DNA of 64,000 bases. Source: Betaproteobacteria bacterium. GTDB lineage: Bacteria; Pseudomonadota; Gammaproteobacteria; Burkholderiales; Rhodocyclaceae. The stretch spans positions 124,001 through 188,000 of the forward strand of contig WQZF01000001.1 of the NCBI GenBank assembly GCA_009780885.1, written 5' to 3'. The position numbers were made by a program, and so were the translations under genes. Below the pieces are notes generated by a model. The model did no database searches. It was given only the letters and a program-made list of their open reading frames with translations, and was not told the origin of the DNA. Each line of letters starts with the position of its first letter. Position 1 is the first letter of the stretch. Of this stretch, positions 21,485 to 29,968 are shown piece by piece.

Positions 21485-21490
21485 AATTAT
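21485..21490 (-). promoter_or_regulatory. Candidate uppP -10 (TATAAT)
   Basis: GCATTCTATAATTCCCCC on the minus strand carries a perfect TATAAT about 42 bp before the uppP start. The -35 is weak. Confidence 0.45.
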
Positions 21491-21563
21491 AGAATGCCCC
21501 GAATCAGTACGCAGGATGACGGAGTGTGCGTACCGGTGGCCCTGACCCGCCTGGGCCCAGCCC

Positions 21564-21645
21564 GTAGGATGGGTAGAGCGCAGCGAAACCCATCGGAATT
21601 CCAGAGGGAGAGATGATGGGTTTCGCTGCGCTCTACCCATCCTAC
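21564..21645. repeat. Family D long inverted repeat, 30-bp perfect arms
   Basis: Arms 21564-21593 and 21616-21645 are exact reverse complements (they begin GTAGGATGGGTAGAGCGCAG) around a 22-bp loop. Related half or full copies occur at 33156-33212, 37772-37849 and 44800-44830. This type of GGTTTCGCTGCGCTC repeat is common in proteobacterial intergenic DNA. With element copy 5 it accounts for the 400-bp gap between uppP and dsbB. Confidence 0.85.
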
Positions 21646-21703
21646 ATAGTGCGCATATTGATGGGACGGATGAGCGCTGCGCGGGTTTGATCCAAGCAGC
21701 ATA

Positions 21704-21780
21704 TTTTCTAAATTTGATTAAATAATGTTTCGCTGCTGTAGTGCTTTTAATTAAAGAATTATTTAAACAAATTTAGAAAA
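21704..21780 (+). repeat. AT-rich 76-bp intergenic element, copy 5
   Basis: Ends TTTTCTAAATT (21704-21714) and AATTTAGAAAA (21770-21780), 77 bp. Core CGCTGCTGTAGTG at 21731-21743, the only copy with G instead of A in the left half-site. Located between dsbB and uppP, both minus strand. Confidence 0.9.
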
Positions 21781-21843
21781 TTTTCGGGGAATCGGGAGAT
21801 GGAGCGAGAAAGCAGGGAGGCGCAGTGCGCAGGGGATTCCGGA

Positions 21844-22365
21844 TTATCCGCGTCGTCCGCAACGGATCAGCGCGATGGCGGCGATGAAGAATGCCGCGAA
21901 ACACAGCGCCGACCACATTGCCATCGAAAGGCCGAGGAATACCCAGGCCTTGTCCTCGCAGAGGCCGGGAGCGAGAAACATGAATTCCCATTGCGCGGCA
22001 AGCCAGTCGACGATGCGCTCGACCAGATTCGGCTCTCCGATCCCGCAGCGCGGGAACGAGCCGGGCGCGATTTGCATCACGCTCTGATAGAGGGCGGTTG
22101 TCGCGCCGCCCAGCGCGGAGAGGCCGATCAGGGCGCTCCAGAGCAAGCGCAAACGCGGCAGGAGCGCGCCGGAGACGGCAAAAAGGAGAATCAACAAGTA
22201 AAACACGCGCTGGAAGACGCACAGCGAGCACGGAAAAATCCGTTCGATCCTTTCGATGATGAGGGCTGCCGCGATCAACGCCGCCGCTGCGATGGCGATC
22301 AGCGCGAAAACAAGACGGCGGGAGGCGAAGAGTCGGGAAAATGCAAAACGAAATGGAAGCGGCAT
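21844..22365 (-). CDS. dsbB: Disulfide bond formation protein B
   Basis: Inner-membrane oxidase that re-oxidises DsbA and passes electrons to quinone. 173 residues, four predicted membrane helices. The first periplasmic loop holds C46-x-x-C49 (PCSLC); the second holds C107 (PRCGIG) and C136 (GLCED). All four essential cysteines are therefore present. Start ATG 22365. A TATATC -10 candidate lies 38 bp upstream in a motif shared with hupE. Confidence 0.95.
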   Translation of the reverse strand: MPLPFRFAFSRLFASRRLVFALIAIAAAALIAAALIIERIERIFPCSLCVFQRVFYLLILLFAVSGALLPRLRLLWSALIGLSALGGATTALYQSVMQIAPGSFPRCGIGEPNLVERIVDWLAAQWEFMFLAPGLCEDKAWVFLGLSMAMWSALCFAAFFIAAIALIRCGRRG

Positions 22366-22403
22366 GGTGTCGAAAAATTTTCAGATAAAGAGTAAACTTC
22401 GAT

Positions 22404-22430
22404 GATATAGCGATTCCGAAAAATCCTCAT
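22404..22430 (-). promoter_or_regulatory. Putative dsbB promoter
   Basis: Minus strand: CATGAGGATTTTTCGGAATC, then GCTATATCAT. It closely parallels the sequence upstream of hupE (CATGAGAATTTCCGGGAATC, GCTATATCAT), including positions around the -10 TATATC. Confidence 0.5.
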
Positions 22431-22452
22431 GCCTTGCGTGTAGATTTTGTCT

Positions 22453-22467
22453 GAAGTTCGGAACTTC
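22453..22467. promoter_or_regulatory. 15-bp perfect palindrome GAAGTTC-G-GAACTTC
   Basis: A 7-1-7 inverted repeat 52 bp before the response-regulator start, in the divergent dsbB/rstA-like intergenic region. Its size and symmetry suit a dimeric regulator, possibly the RstA-like protein itself (inference). Confidence 0.5.
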
Positions 22468-22518
22468 CCTGTTACGGAATATGTCGGAATTCTTTTTCAC
22501 CCTTTTGATCATAACGGA

Positions 22519-23220
22519 ATGAATACTCACATCCTGCTTGTCGAAGACGACGAAAAACTGGCTGCGCTGACGGCTGAATATCTGCGCAAAAACGACTTTG
22601 AAGTCGCCATCGAGCATCGGGGCGACACTGCCGAGGCGCGTATTCTCAGCGAACGTCCGGCGCTGGTCGTACTCGATATCATGCTTCCTGGAAAGGACGG
22701 TTTCGAGATTTGCCGCAGTGTGCGTCCCAATTACTCCGGCGTGATCCTGATGCTGACTGCGCGCGACGAGGACTTCGATCAGATTCTCGGTCTTGAGCTG
22801 GGCGCCGACGATTACATCGCCAAGCCGGTGCAGCCGCGCGTGCTGCTGGCGCGCATTCGCGCCCTTCTGCGCCGCTCGCAGGCATCGCCGCCGGATAATG
22901 AAAATGACGAGATCATTTCGTTTGGGAATTTCCGGATCAGCCAATATACGCGCTCTGCGCATCTGGGCACGACGGAAATCGAACTGACCACTGCCGAATT
23001 CGATCTCCTCTGGCTGCTGGCGCAGCGTGCCGGAACCACGCTCTCCCGCGACGAGCTGCTGCATGAATTGCGCGGCATCGGCTTCGACGGCCTGGACCGT
23101 TCGATCGACGCCCGTATTTCGCGGCTGCGCAAGAAACTCGGCGACGATCCGGACAATCCAACGCGGATCAAGACGGTGCGCGGCAAGGGATATCTTTTCT
23201 CCAGGCATGACTGGCAGTAA
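22519..23220 (+). CDS. rstA: OmpR-family response regulator, RstA-like
   Basis: 233 residues. Receiver domain 1-120 with acidic pair D10-D11, phospho-acceptor D53 (VVLDIMLPGKDG) and K at ADDYIAKP. A winged-helix output domain follows (ELTTAEFDLLWLLAQRAG ... RSIDARISRLRKKLGDD ... RTVRGKGYL type). GKDGFEICRSVR and LGLELGADDYIAKP resemble E. coli RstA closely. Start at ATG 22519. Its stop overlaps the start of the sensor kinase by 14 bp. Signal unknown. Confidence 0.9.
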   Translation: MNTHILLVEDDEKLAALTAEYLRKNDFEVAIEHRGDTAEARILSERPALVVLDIMLPGKDGFEICRSVRPNYSGVILMLTARDEDFDQILGLELGADDYIAKPVQPRVLLARIRALLRRSQASPPDNENDEIISFGNFRISQYTRSAHLGTTEIELTTAEFDLLWLLAQRAGTTLSRDELLHELRGIGFDGLDRSIDARISRLRKKLGDDPDNPTRIKTVRGKGYLFSRHDWQ

Positions 23221-24634
23221 GGCCAGCACTTCCGGCAGCGGCGCCGCGACTGCCGCGCAACCCGTTGCCGCCGGGCCCGCCAGGAAAGGATTCGCGCTTC
23301 CTGCCGGGCCCTACCGCTTTGTGCGGATGTTCTTCAACTTCTACATCCTGGCCGCATGCGCTTTCGTCGGCATCGCGCTCATGGCCGACTTCATCGTCGC
23401 CAGAGGTCTGAAGGAAGTCACCGAAGACTATATCCGCCGCTCGATGTCCGGCACCGTTTTCCTGATCGAGGAAGATATCTTCAGTACTCCTCGCAGCAAG
23501 TGGCAGCAGACCATCGAGAGGATGAACGCCCAATTTGTCTATCCCCTGGCGATCGTCGAACGCTCCAGCCTCAGCCTGCCGCCGAAACAGGAAGTCCGGC
23601 TCGATTCCGGCCTGCTGGCCAGCGACGCAAGCGGCGATATCGTCTATAGCCGGCTGCGCAACACTTCGCAAGTGATTGTGCTTGGCCCTCTCTCCTCCGA
23701 GCGCAATCCGAAAAACCCGCAGCACGGCGTTCCGCTCGAATTGCGGATTCAACTCCTGGCCTGGGGGCTCAACGCGCTGGTTCTTGGCGTGGCGGTCTGG
23801 TTCTGGGCGCGTCCGATCTGGCGCGATATCGAAACCCTGCGCCGGACGGCGCGTTCGATTGCCGAAGGAAATTTTGGAGCGCGCGCGCCCAGCATACATA
23901 CCCCTGCCTTTGGACTCTTGACCTCCACCCTGAACGGCATGGCGGATCAGATACAGCGGCTTCTGACGACGCAGAAGGAAATGTCCAACGCGATTTCGCA
24001 CGAATTGCGCACGCCGATTGCGCGTATCCGCTTTGCGCTGGAGATGTTGACCGGAACCGACAGCATCGAGGAACGCCAGCGCTTGTGGCGCATGATGGAA
24101 AGCGACCTCGATGAACTCGACCAATTGATCGATACCAGCCTCACCTATGCCCGTTTCGAGCGCGAACAGCAGGAATTGCACCGTACCGGCATTCACTTCG
24201 TCTCCTGGCTGGAAAAGGAAGTCAACGCCCTGCGCTTTCTCGGACGCGAACTGAAAATCGAAGTCGACTGTTCGGCCATTGATCCCGGCCTTGAGCTCAA
24301 TGTCATCCTGCGGATGCTCAATTACGCGCTTCACAATCTCCTGCGCAACGCCATCAAATATGCCAGAACCGAAATCCTGGTCACCGCCCTGGTCGAGGAT
24401 GGGAAAGTCGTGATCCACATCGACGACGATGGCATCGGTATTCCGGAAGAGGCGCGCGAACACATCTTTACCGCCTTCGTCCGCCTCGACCGTTCCCGCG
24501 ATCGTGCGACCGGGGGCTATGGTCTCGGCCTGACGATTACCCGGCGCGCGATGGAACTGCACGGCGGCAGCGCCGCCGCGCACGACTCCCCGCTCGGCGG
24601 CGCGCGCTTCACGCTCGCCTGGCCGCTGGACTGA
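23207..24634 (+). CDS. rstB: Sensor histidine kinase, RstB-like
   Basis: 475 residues from ATG 23207, overlapping the response-regulator stop, so the pair is translationally coupled. Domains: Ser/Ala-rich cytoplasmic head, TM1 about 45-68, periplasmic sensor about 70-180, TM2 about 182-202, HAMP, HisKA with phosphorylated H265 (AISHELRTPIARI), HATPase with N box NLLRNAIKYA, G1 DDDGIGIPEE and G2 GGYGLGLTI. It should phosphorylate the RstA-like regulator. The periplasmic ligand is not predictable. Confidence 0.92.
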   Translation: MTGSKASTSGSGAATAAQPVAAGPARKGFALPAGPYRFVRMFFNFYILAACAFVGIALMADFIVARGLKEVTEDYIRRSMSGTVFLIEEDIFSTPRSKWQQTIERMNAQFVYPLAIVERSSLSLPPKQEVRLDSGLLASDASGDIVYSRLRNTSQVIVLGPLSSERNPKNPQHGVPLELRIQLLAWGLNALVLGVAVWFWARPIWRDIETLRRTARSIAEGNFGARAPSIHTPAFGLLTSTLNGMADQIQRLLTTQKEMSNAISHELRTPIARIRFALEMLTGTDSIEERQRLWRMMESDLDELDQLIDTSLTYARFEREQQELHRTGIHFVSWLEKEVNALRFLGRELKIEVDCSAIDPGLELNVILRMLNYALHNLLRNAIKYARTEILVTALVEDGKVVIHIDDDGIGIPEEAREHIFTAFVRLDRSRDRATGGYGLGLTITRRAMELHGGSAAAHDSPLGGARFTLAWPLD

Positions 24635-24664
24635 TCGGGTCCCCGTTTTTCCGAAGGCAGTCCC

Positions 24665-26725
24665 ATTTCTTCTCCTGTTTACCCTTCTCCAGGCGCTGCG
24701 CCATCCTCCGGTGCGGTCGTCCGCGTTGCGCTTGGCGTGCCGCTCCCGCGCCTCTTCGACTATCTGGCGCCGCAAGCCGGCCCCGGGGATGTCGGACGCC
24801 TTGTGCACGTGCCCTTCGGCAGCGGCTTGCGCGTGGGAATCCTCCTCGATGTCGGCGTCAAGAGCGAACTTCCCGAAGAACAACTCAAGCCGGTACAGGA
24901 AATCCTCACCGATCTTCCGCCGCTGCCTCCGGAGTGGATGCGCTTGTGCGAATTCTGTTCCGGGTATTACCACGCCCCGCTCGGAGAAGTCATGCTCGCT
25001 GCGCTGCCGGCGGGGGTCAAGCGTGCCGTGCCCACGAAAAGGCGGCAGATCAAGGCGCGCGCCCGCCGCGATTCTGTCGCGGAATCGCTGCCGGAACTCA
25101 CCGGGGAACAGGCGGCGGCGCTGGACTCGATCCGCGCGGCAGGGCCAGGCTTCCATCCCTTCCTGCTGTTCGGCGTCACCGGCAGCGGCAAAACCGAAAT
25201 CTACCTGCGCCTGATCGCCGACGCGCTGGAAGCGGGCGGGCAAGTACTGCTCCTGACGCCGGAAATCAACCTCACCCCGCAGATGGAAGCGCGTCTCGCG
25301 GCGCGTTTTCCGGAAACGCCGCCGGTCAGCCTGCACAGCGAACTTTCCGAAGCCATGCGCGCGCGCCATTGGCGTGCCGCGTTTACGGGCGAGGCGCGGA
25401 TCGTGCTCGGCACGCGGCTCTCTGTCTTCACGCCGATGCCCGATCTGGCGCTGATCATCATCGACGAGGAGCACGATCCTTCCCTCAAGCAGCAGGACGG
25501 CATCCGTTATTCGGCGCGCGACCTCGCCGTCTTTCGCGCCCGTCAGCGCGGGATTCCGATCGTTCTCGGTTCGGCAACGCCCTCGCTGGAAAGCTGGGGC
25601 AACGCGCACGGAAAACGCGCATCGGCCCGCAGCACAAGCCGCTACCGGCTGCTCACGCTGAACATGCGCGCCGCCGGCAATGCGCGCCTGCCCACGGTGC
25701 GCTGCCTCGATACCCGGCGCGAGACGATGCGCGAAGGCTTGTCCGCCGTCCTGCTCGATGCCCTGGCCGAACGCCTTGCGCGCGGCGAGCAGAGCCTTGT
25801 CTTCCTCAACCGGCGCGGATTCGCCCCGGTGCTGGCCTGTCCGGCGTGCGGCTGGATTTCGCGCTGCAATCGTTGCGCCGCCAACCTCGTCCTGCATCTG
25901 GCCGACCGCCGCCTGCGCTGCCACCATTGCGGCTCCGAGGCGCGGGTGCCGCGCGCCTGCCCGGGCTGCGGCAACCTCGACCTGCAACCCTTCGGGCGCG
26001 GCACACAACGCCTTGAAGCCTTTCTCGCCGAATGCTTCCCGCAAGCGCGCCTGCTGCGCGTCGACCGCGACGCGGCCAGAAGCCGCAAGCAGTGGGAGGC
26101 CATGCTCGCGCAAATTCACGGCGGAGAAGCCGATATCCTGATCGGCACCCAGATGCTCGCCAAGGGGCACGATTTCCCGCGCCTGACGCTGGTGGGGGCC
26201 GTCGGCGCCGATGCGGCGCTCTTTTCCGCAGACTGGCGCGCGCCGGAACGCCTCTTCGCGCTGTTGATGCAGGTGGCCGGACGCGCCGGACGCGCCGATC
26301 TCCCGGGCGAAGTGCTGATCCAGACGCAATACCCGGAGCATCCTCTCTACACGGCGCTGACCGCGCACGATTACCCCTCCTTCGCCTTCGCGCAGCTTGC
26401 CGAGCGCAAGGGCGCCGGTTTTCCTCCCTACAGCCATCAGGCCATGTTGCGCGCCGAAGCGCCGGAAATGGCGCAGTCCATCGCCTTTCTCGCCAGCGCG
26501 CGCGCCGGGGCGCGAAGCTCGGAGCATCCCGATGTTGCGCTCTACGATCCGGTGACGATGCGCCTCTCCCGCCGCGCCGACCGGGAACGGGCGCAGTTGC
26601 TGGTCGAATCCTTCTCGCGCCCGGCGCTTCAGGGCTTCCTGAAGGAATGGATGGCGACGCTGAGGCAAATCAAAATCCCGGCCCGCCTGCGCTGGCACCT
26701 GGAAGTCGATCCCTTGGAATTTTGA
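24665..26725 (+). CDS. priA: Primosomal helicase PriA, probable ATT start
   Basis: Replication-restart 3'-5' helicase. The conserved first strand VVRVALGVPLPRLFDYLAP begins upstream of the first canonical start (GTG 24737), yet the frame between the kinase stop (24634) and that GTG holds no ATG, GTG, TTG or CTG. The best candidate is ATT 24665, with GAAGG 7 bp upstream; it gives 686 residues. Motifs: 3'BD domain, Walker A GVTGSGKTE, DEEH box, zinc-binding cysteines (CPACGWISRCNRC, CHHCG, CPGCG), QMLAKGHDFP and QVAGRAGR. The function call is firm; the start is inferred. Confidence 0.93.
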   Translation: MSSPVYPSPGAAPSSGAVVRVALGVPLPRLFDYLAPQAGPGDVGRLVHVPFGSGLRVGILLDVGVKSELPEEQLKPVQEILTDLPPLPPEWMRLCEFCSGYYHAPLGEVMLAALPAGVKRAVPTKRRQIKARARRDSVAESLPELTGEQAAALDSIRAAGPGFHPFLLFGVTGSGKTEIYLRLIADALEAGGQVLLLTPEINLTPQMEARLAARFPETPPVSLHSELSEAMRARHWRAAFTGEARIVLGTRLSVFTPMPDLALIIIDEEHDPSLKQQDGIRYSARDLAVFRARQRGIPIVLGSATPSLESWGNAHGKRASARSTSRYRLLTLNMRAAGNARLPTVRCLDTRRETMREGLSAVLLDALAERLARGEQSLVFLNRRGFAPVLACPACGWISRCNRCAANLVLHLADRRLRCHHCGSEARVPRACPGCGNLDLQPFGRGTQRLEAFLAECFPQARLLRVDRDAARSRKQWEAMLAQIHGGEADILIGTQMLAKGHDFPRLTLVGAVGADAALFSADWRAPERLFALLMQVAGRAGRADLPGEVLIQTQYPEHPLYTALTAHDYPSFAFAQLAERKGAGFPPYSHQAMLRAEAPEMAQSIAFLASARAGARSSEHPDVALYDPVTMRLSRRADRERAQLLVESFSRPALQGFLKEWMATLRQIKIPARLRWHLEVDPLEF

Positions 26726-26732
26726 TGAGATA

Positions 26733-26808
26733 TTTTCTAAATTACTGTAATAATTATTTGTTAATATACAGTACGGTAGCGATTTGTTCTTTAAGTAAAT
26801 TTAGAAAA
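26733..26808 (-). repeat. AT-rich 76-bp intergenic element, copy 6
   Basis: Ends TTTTCTAAATT (26733-26743) and AATTTAGAAAA (26798-26808). Core CAGTACGGTAGCG at 26769-26781, with one change from CACTAC. It begins 8 bp after the priA stop and is flanked by TA on both sides. Confidence 0.9.
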
Positions 26809-26828
26809 TAAGGTGCGCAGAAGCGAGT

Positions 26829-26854
26829 GGATCCTGCGACTGCGCGCAGGATGA
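26829..26854. repeat. Family E short palindromic repeat, copy 1
   Basis: GGATCCTGCGACTGCGCGCA-GGATGA, a degenerate palindrome found again at 26987, 33241, 33410 and 37703. It feeds directly into the 16-bp tandem array. Confidence 0.65.
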
Positions 26855-26950
26855 CGGTCGAGCAAGATGATGGTCGCGCAAGATGACGGTCGAGCAGGAT
26901 GACGGTCGCGCAGGATGACGGTCGCGCAGGATGACGGTCGCGCAGGATGG
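26843..26950. repeat. 16-bp tandem repeat, about 6.7 units
   Basis: Six full units of CGCGCAGGATGACGGT and a partial seventh. Units 1, 5 and 6 are identical; units 2-4 differ by one to three bases (CGAGCAAGATGATGGT, CGCGCAAGATGACGGT, CGAGCAGGATGACGGT). It appears to have grown out of the family E repeat that overlaps its first unit. No protein is encoded. Confidence 0.9.
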
Positions 26951-26986
26951 AGTTGGCCTCTCGCTCGCCCCAACGGCCCCGCCTCG

Positions 26987-27023
26987 TCATCCTGCGCGGA
27001 GCGCAAGCGTAGTCGCAGGATCC
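26987..27023. repeat. Family E repeat, copy 2
   Basis: GTCATCCTGCGCGGAGCGCA, AGCGTAGTCGCAGGATCC. Inverse orientation to copy 1, closing the repeat block between priA and the HDOD gene (439-bp gap, no gene seen). Confidence 0.6.
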
Positions 27024-27164
27024 ATTCCGCAGGGGGCGATGGCAATCTGCCGGGCGGACATCTTCTGAAAAATCATTCCATTGGAACGACGTGAGGAAAA
27101 ATTTTCAGGACTGGATCGAAAATACTCTAATATCTCCCTATCTGTTCCAGGGAGTCTTGAACCC

Positions 27165-28040
27165 ATGAAACCCCTTGAGAGGCGATATCTTCAGGAAATA
27201 CTGAAAGGAATCCCGATTCCGTCGAGCCCCGCTGTCCTGTCCGAGTTGAGGGCGGAGCTGCAAAGTCCGGCGCCCAGCCACCAGAGCGTCGCGCGAATCG
27301 TCGGCAGGGATGTCGGGCTGTCGGCGGCCGTTCTCAAATCCGCGAATTCCCCGCCCTTCGGCAGCAACGGACAAATCAGTTCGGTGACGGCCGGGATCAA
27401 GTTGATCGGATTCGACACGCTCGCCAGCCTGATTCATGAACGCCTGTCGAGCGGAGGCGCGGGCGCTTCGGGAGGCGCTTCCCTGGAGCGTTTCTGGGAC
27501 AGTTCCTCCTATGTCGCTCTGGTCTGCGCCGACCTGGCGGAGGCACTGGGCGGAATTCCGCCCGATACGGCGCACGTTTTCGGACTCTTCCGCGATTGCG
27601 GCATCCCGCTCCTGGTGCAGCGGTTTCCGGATTACAAAAAGCTCCTGGGCCGGGCCAACGACAGCCCCAACCGCGATTTCACGGCGGTCGAGGACGATGC
27701 CATCTTCACCAACCACGCCGTCATGGGCTATCTGCTCACCCGTTCGTGGAAACTCCCGAAAACGCTGGCGGCCGGAATCCTGCACCACCACGATTACGAG
27801 CTCCTGCGCGACGAGGATCACGGACTCGCGGAACAAACCCGGTTGTTGATTGCGATCGGCGCGTTTGCCGACCATATCACCGGCCAGCATCTTCGGCTGA
27901 AACAGGATCAGGAATGGAAAAAGGCGGGACAGAAAGTCGCCGCCTATTTCAGCCGCACGGATCAGGAAATCAGCGACCTCGCCGACGATATGCTCTATCG
28001 CCTCGACAAGAAGGAGCAAGGGGAAAGGCGCGCGCAATAA
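27165..28040 (+). CDS. HDOD-domain signalling protein
   Basis: 291 residues from ATG 27165, preceded by CCAGGGAGTCTTGAACCC. The HDOD domain (an HD-like fold without the full metal-binding set) spans about residues 15-215: IPIPSSPAVLSELRAELQSP, IVGRDVGLSAAVLKSANSP, LFRDCGIPLLVQRFPDY, NHAVMGYLLTRSWKLPK and ILHHHDYE. Such proteins act in signal transduction or post-transcriptional control; the partner is unknown. A charged tail ends KKEQGERRAQ. Confidence 0.88.
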   Translation: MKPLERRYLQEILKGIPIPSSPAVLSELRAELQSPAPSHQSVARIVGRDVGLSAAVLKSANSPPFGSNGQISSVTAGIKLIGFDTLASLIHERLSSGGAGASGGASLERFWDSSSYVALVCADLAEALGGIPPDTAHVFGLFRDCGIPLLVQRFPDYKKLLGRANDSPNRDFTAVEDDAIFTNHAVMGYLLTRSWKLPKTLAAGILHHHDYELLRDEDHGLAEQTRLLIAIGAFADHITGQHLRLKQDQEWKKAGQKVAAYFSRTDQEISDLADDMLYRLDKKEQGERRAQ

Positions 28041-28047
28041 GGGCTGA

Positions 28048-28123
28048 TTTTCTAAATTTACTTAAATAATGATCCGCTACAGTAGTGGATTTCAATAAAG
28101 AATTATTACAGTAATTTAGAAAG
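28048..28123 (+). repeat. AT-rich 76-bp intergenic element, copy 7
   Basis: Ends TTTTCTAAATT (28048-28058) and AATTTAGAAAG (28113-28123). Core CGCTACAGTAGTG at 28075-28087, extended to CCGCTACAGTAGTGG. It lies between the convergent HDOD and aspS genes, beside the aspS terminator. Confidence 0.9.
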
Positions 28124-28131
28124 TTTATACC

Positions 28132-28177
28132 AAAAAAACATCGGTTGGGGTTCGCTGCGCGCGCCGCCAACCGATGT
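28132..28177 (-). terminator. Intrinsic terminator of aspS
   Basis: On the minus strand ACATCGGTTGG ... CCAACCGATGT form an 11-bp stem followed by TTTTTTTGG, just after the aspS stop. Confidence 0.8.
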
Positions 28178-28187
28178 GTTGGGTTAC

Positions 28188-29966
28188 TTACTCGCCCTTC
28201 CGGTCCAGCCGGATGTGCAGTTCGCGCAACTGCTTCGTGTCGACCATGGACGGGGCATCGGTCAGCAGGCACTGGGCGCGCTGGGTTTTCGGGAAGGCGA
28301 TGACATCGCGGATCGATTCGGCACCGGTCATCATCGTCACGATGCGATCCAGCCCGAAGGCCAGCCCGCCGTGCGGCGGAGCGCCGTAACGCAGCGCGTC
28401 GAGCAGGAAACCGAATTTCGCGCGCGCTTCTTCCTCGCCGATGGCGAGCGCCTCGAAAACCTGCTGCTGGATGTCGGCGCGGTGGATACGCACCGAGCCG
28501 CCGCCGATTTCCCATCCGTTCAGCGCCAGATCGTAGGCTTTCGCCAGACATTTGCCCGGATCGGTGGAGAGCAGTTCCAGATGCTCGTCCTTCGGGCTGG
28601 TAAAGGGATGGTGGCAGGCGGTCCAGCGTTTGGCCTCGGCGTCGTACTCAAACATCGGAAAATCGACGACCCATACCGGCGCCCAGGCTTCTCCGGTGAG
28701 GAAGCCCTTTTCGTGCCCGATTTTGGCGCGCAACGCGCCGAGCGCGTCGGCGACGATCTTGTTCTTGTCCGCGCCGAAGAAAATCAGATCGCCGTTCTGC
28801 GCGCCGGTGCGCTCGACGATGGCCTTCAGCGCCGCCTCGTGCAGATTCTTGACGATCGGCGATTGCAGGCCGGTTTCGTTGAGTTGGGAAACATCGTTGA
28901 CCTTGATGTAGGCCAGACCCTTCGCGCCGTAGATGCCGACGAACTGGGTGTAAGCGTCGATCTCGCCGCGCGTGAGCGCGCCGCCGTTGGGGATGCGCAG
29001 GGCCGCGACACGTCCGTCGGCGGCGTTGGCGACGCCGCTGAACACCTTGAACGCGACATCCTTCACCGCGTCGGTCACATCGGTGAGTTCGAGCGTGACG
29101 CGCAGATCCGGCTTGTCGGATCCGTAGCGCCGCATCGCCTCGGCGAAGGAGAGGCGCGGGAAGGGATTCGGCAGATCGACACCGATGCTTTCCTTGAAGA
29201 CATAACGGATCAGTTCCTCGATCAGCGCGGTGATTTCCGCCTCGTTCATGAACGAGGTTTCGATGTCGACCTGGGTGAATTCGGGCTGGCGGTCGGCGCG
29301 CAAATCCTCGTCACGGAAGCATTTGACGATCTGGTAATAACGGTCGAAGCCCGCGACCATCAAAAGCTGCTTGAAGAGCTGCGGCGACTGCGGCAGCGCG
29401 AAGAAAGCGCCGGGATGCACGCGGGAAGGCACCAGATAGTCGCGCGCGCCTTCCGGGGTGCTCTTGGTGAGCATCGGCGTTTCGATATCGAGAAAGCCGT
29501 GCTCGTCGAGAAAGCGGCGGAAGGCCCGCGCCACCTTGTAGCGCAGGATCATGTTGTGCTGCATCTGCGGGCGGCGCAGGTCGATGACGCGATGCGTCAG
29601 GCGCACCGTTTCGGAGAGGTTCTGGTCTTCAAGCTGGAAGGGCGGCGTTTGCGCGGCGTTGAGCACTTCGATTTCGCGGCACAAGACTTCGATTTCGCCG
29701 GAAGGAAGGTTGGGATTCGCCGTGCCTTCGGGACGCGCGCGCACCTTGCCGGTGATCCGCAGGCAGAATTCGTTGCGCACCGATTCGGCGAGCGCGAACA
29801 TTTGCGGAATGTCCGGATCGCAGACGATTTGCGCCATGCCGTCGCGGTCGCGCAGGTCGATGAAAATCACTCCGCCGTGGTCGCGCCGCCGGTGCGCCCA
29901 GCCGCAGAGGGAAATTTCCTGGCCGATGTGTTGGGAATTGAGCTGACCGCAATAATGAGTACGCAT
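28188..29966 (-). CDS. aspS: Aspartyl-tRNA synthetase
   Basis: 592 residues, bacterial-type class II enzyme. Start ATG 29966 ([16 protein letters not shown]), matching the usual N-terminus, although the frame stays open upstream. The OB-fold anticodon domain comes first, then motif 2 ([18 protein letters not shown]), the bacterial GAD insertion around residues 290-420, and motif 3 ([15 protein letters not shown]). It ends RLDRKGE. Third gene of the fmdB-DUF502-aspS operon, 2 bp after the DUF502 stop. Confidence 0.97.
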   Translation of the reverse strand: MRTHYCGQLNSQHIGQEISLCGWAHRRRDHGGVIFIDLRDRDGMAQIVCDPDIPQMFALAESVRNEFCLRITGKVRARPEGTANPNLPSGEIEVLCREIEVLNAAQTPPFQLEDQNLSETVRLTHRVIDLRRPQMQHNMILRYKVARAFRRFLDEHGFLDIETPMLTKSTPEGARDYLVPSRVHPGAFFALPQSPQLFKQLLMVAGFDRYYQIVKCFRDEDLRADRQPEFTQVDIETSFMNEAEITALIEELIRYVFKESIGVDLPNPFPRLSFAEAMRRYGSDKPDLRVTLELTDVTDAVKDVAFKVFSGVANAADGRVAALRIPNGGALTRGEIDAYTQFVGIYGAKGLAYIKVNDVSQLNETGLQSPIVKNLHEAALKAIVERTGAQNGDLIFFGADKNKIVADALGALRAKIGHEKGFLTGEAWAPVWVVDFPMFEYDAEAKRWTACHHPFTSPKDEHLELLSTDPGKCLAKAYDLALNGWEIGGGSVRIHRADIQQQVFEALAIGEEEARAKFGFLLDALRYGAPPHGGLAFGLDRIVTMMTGAESIRDVIAFPKTQRAQCLLTDAPSMVDTKQLRELHIRLDRKGE

Positions 29967-29968
29967 GA

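Noticed and set aside
23168-26698. 1176-codon minus-strand frame opposite the sensor kinase and priA
   Set aside because: Spans two well-supported genes on the other strand; composition is typical of antisense frames in GC-rich DNA.
26843-26950. CRISPR array
   Set aside because: Units are directly adjacent 16-mers without spacers, and no cas gene is present.
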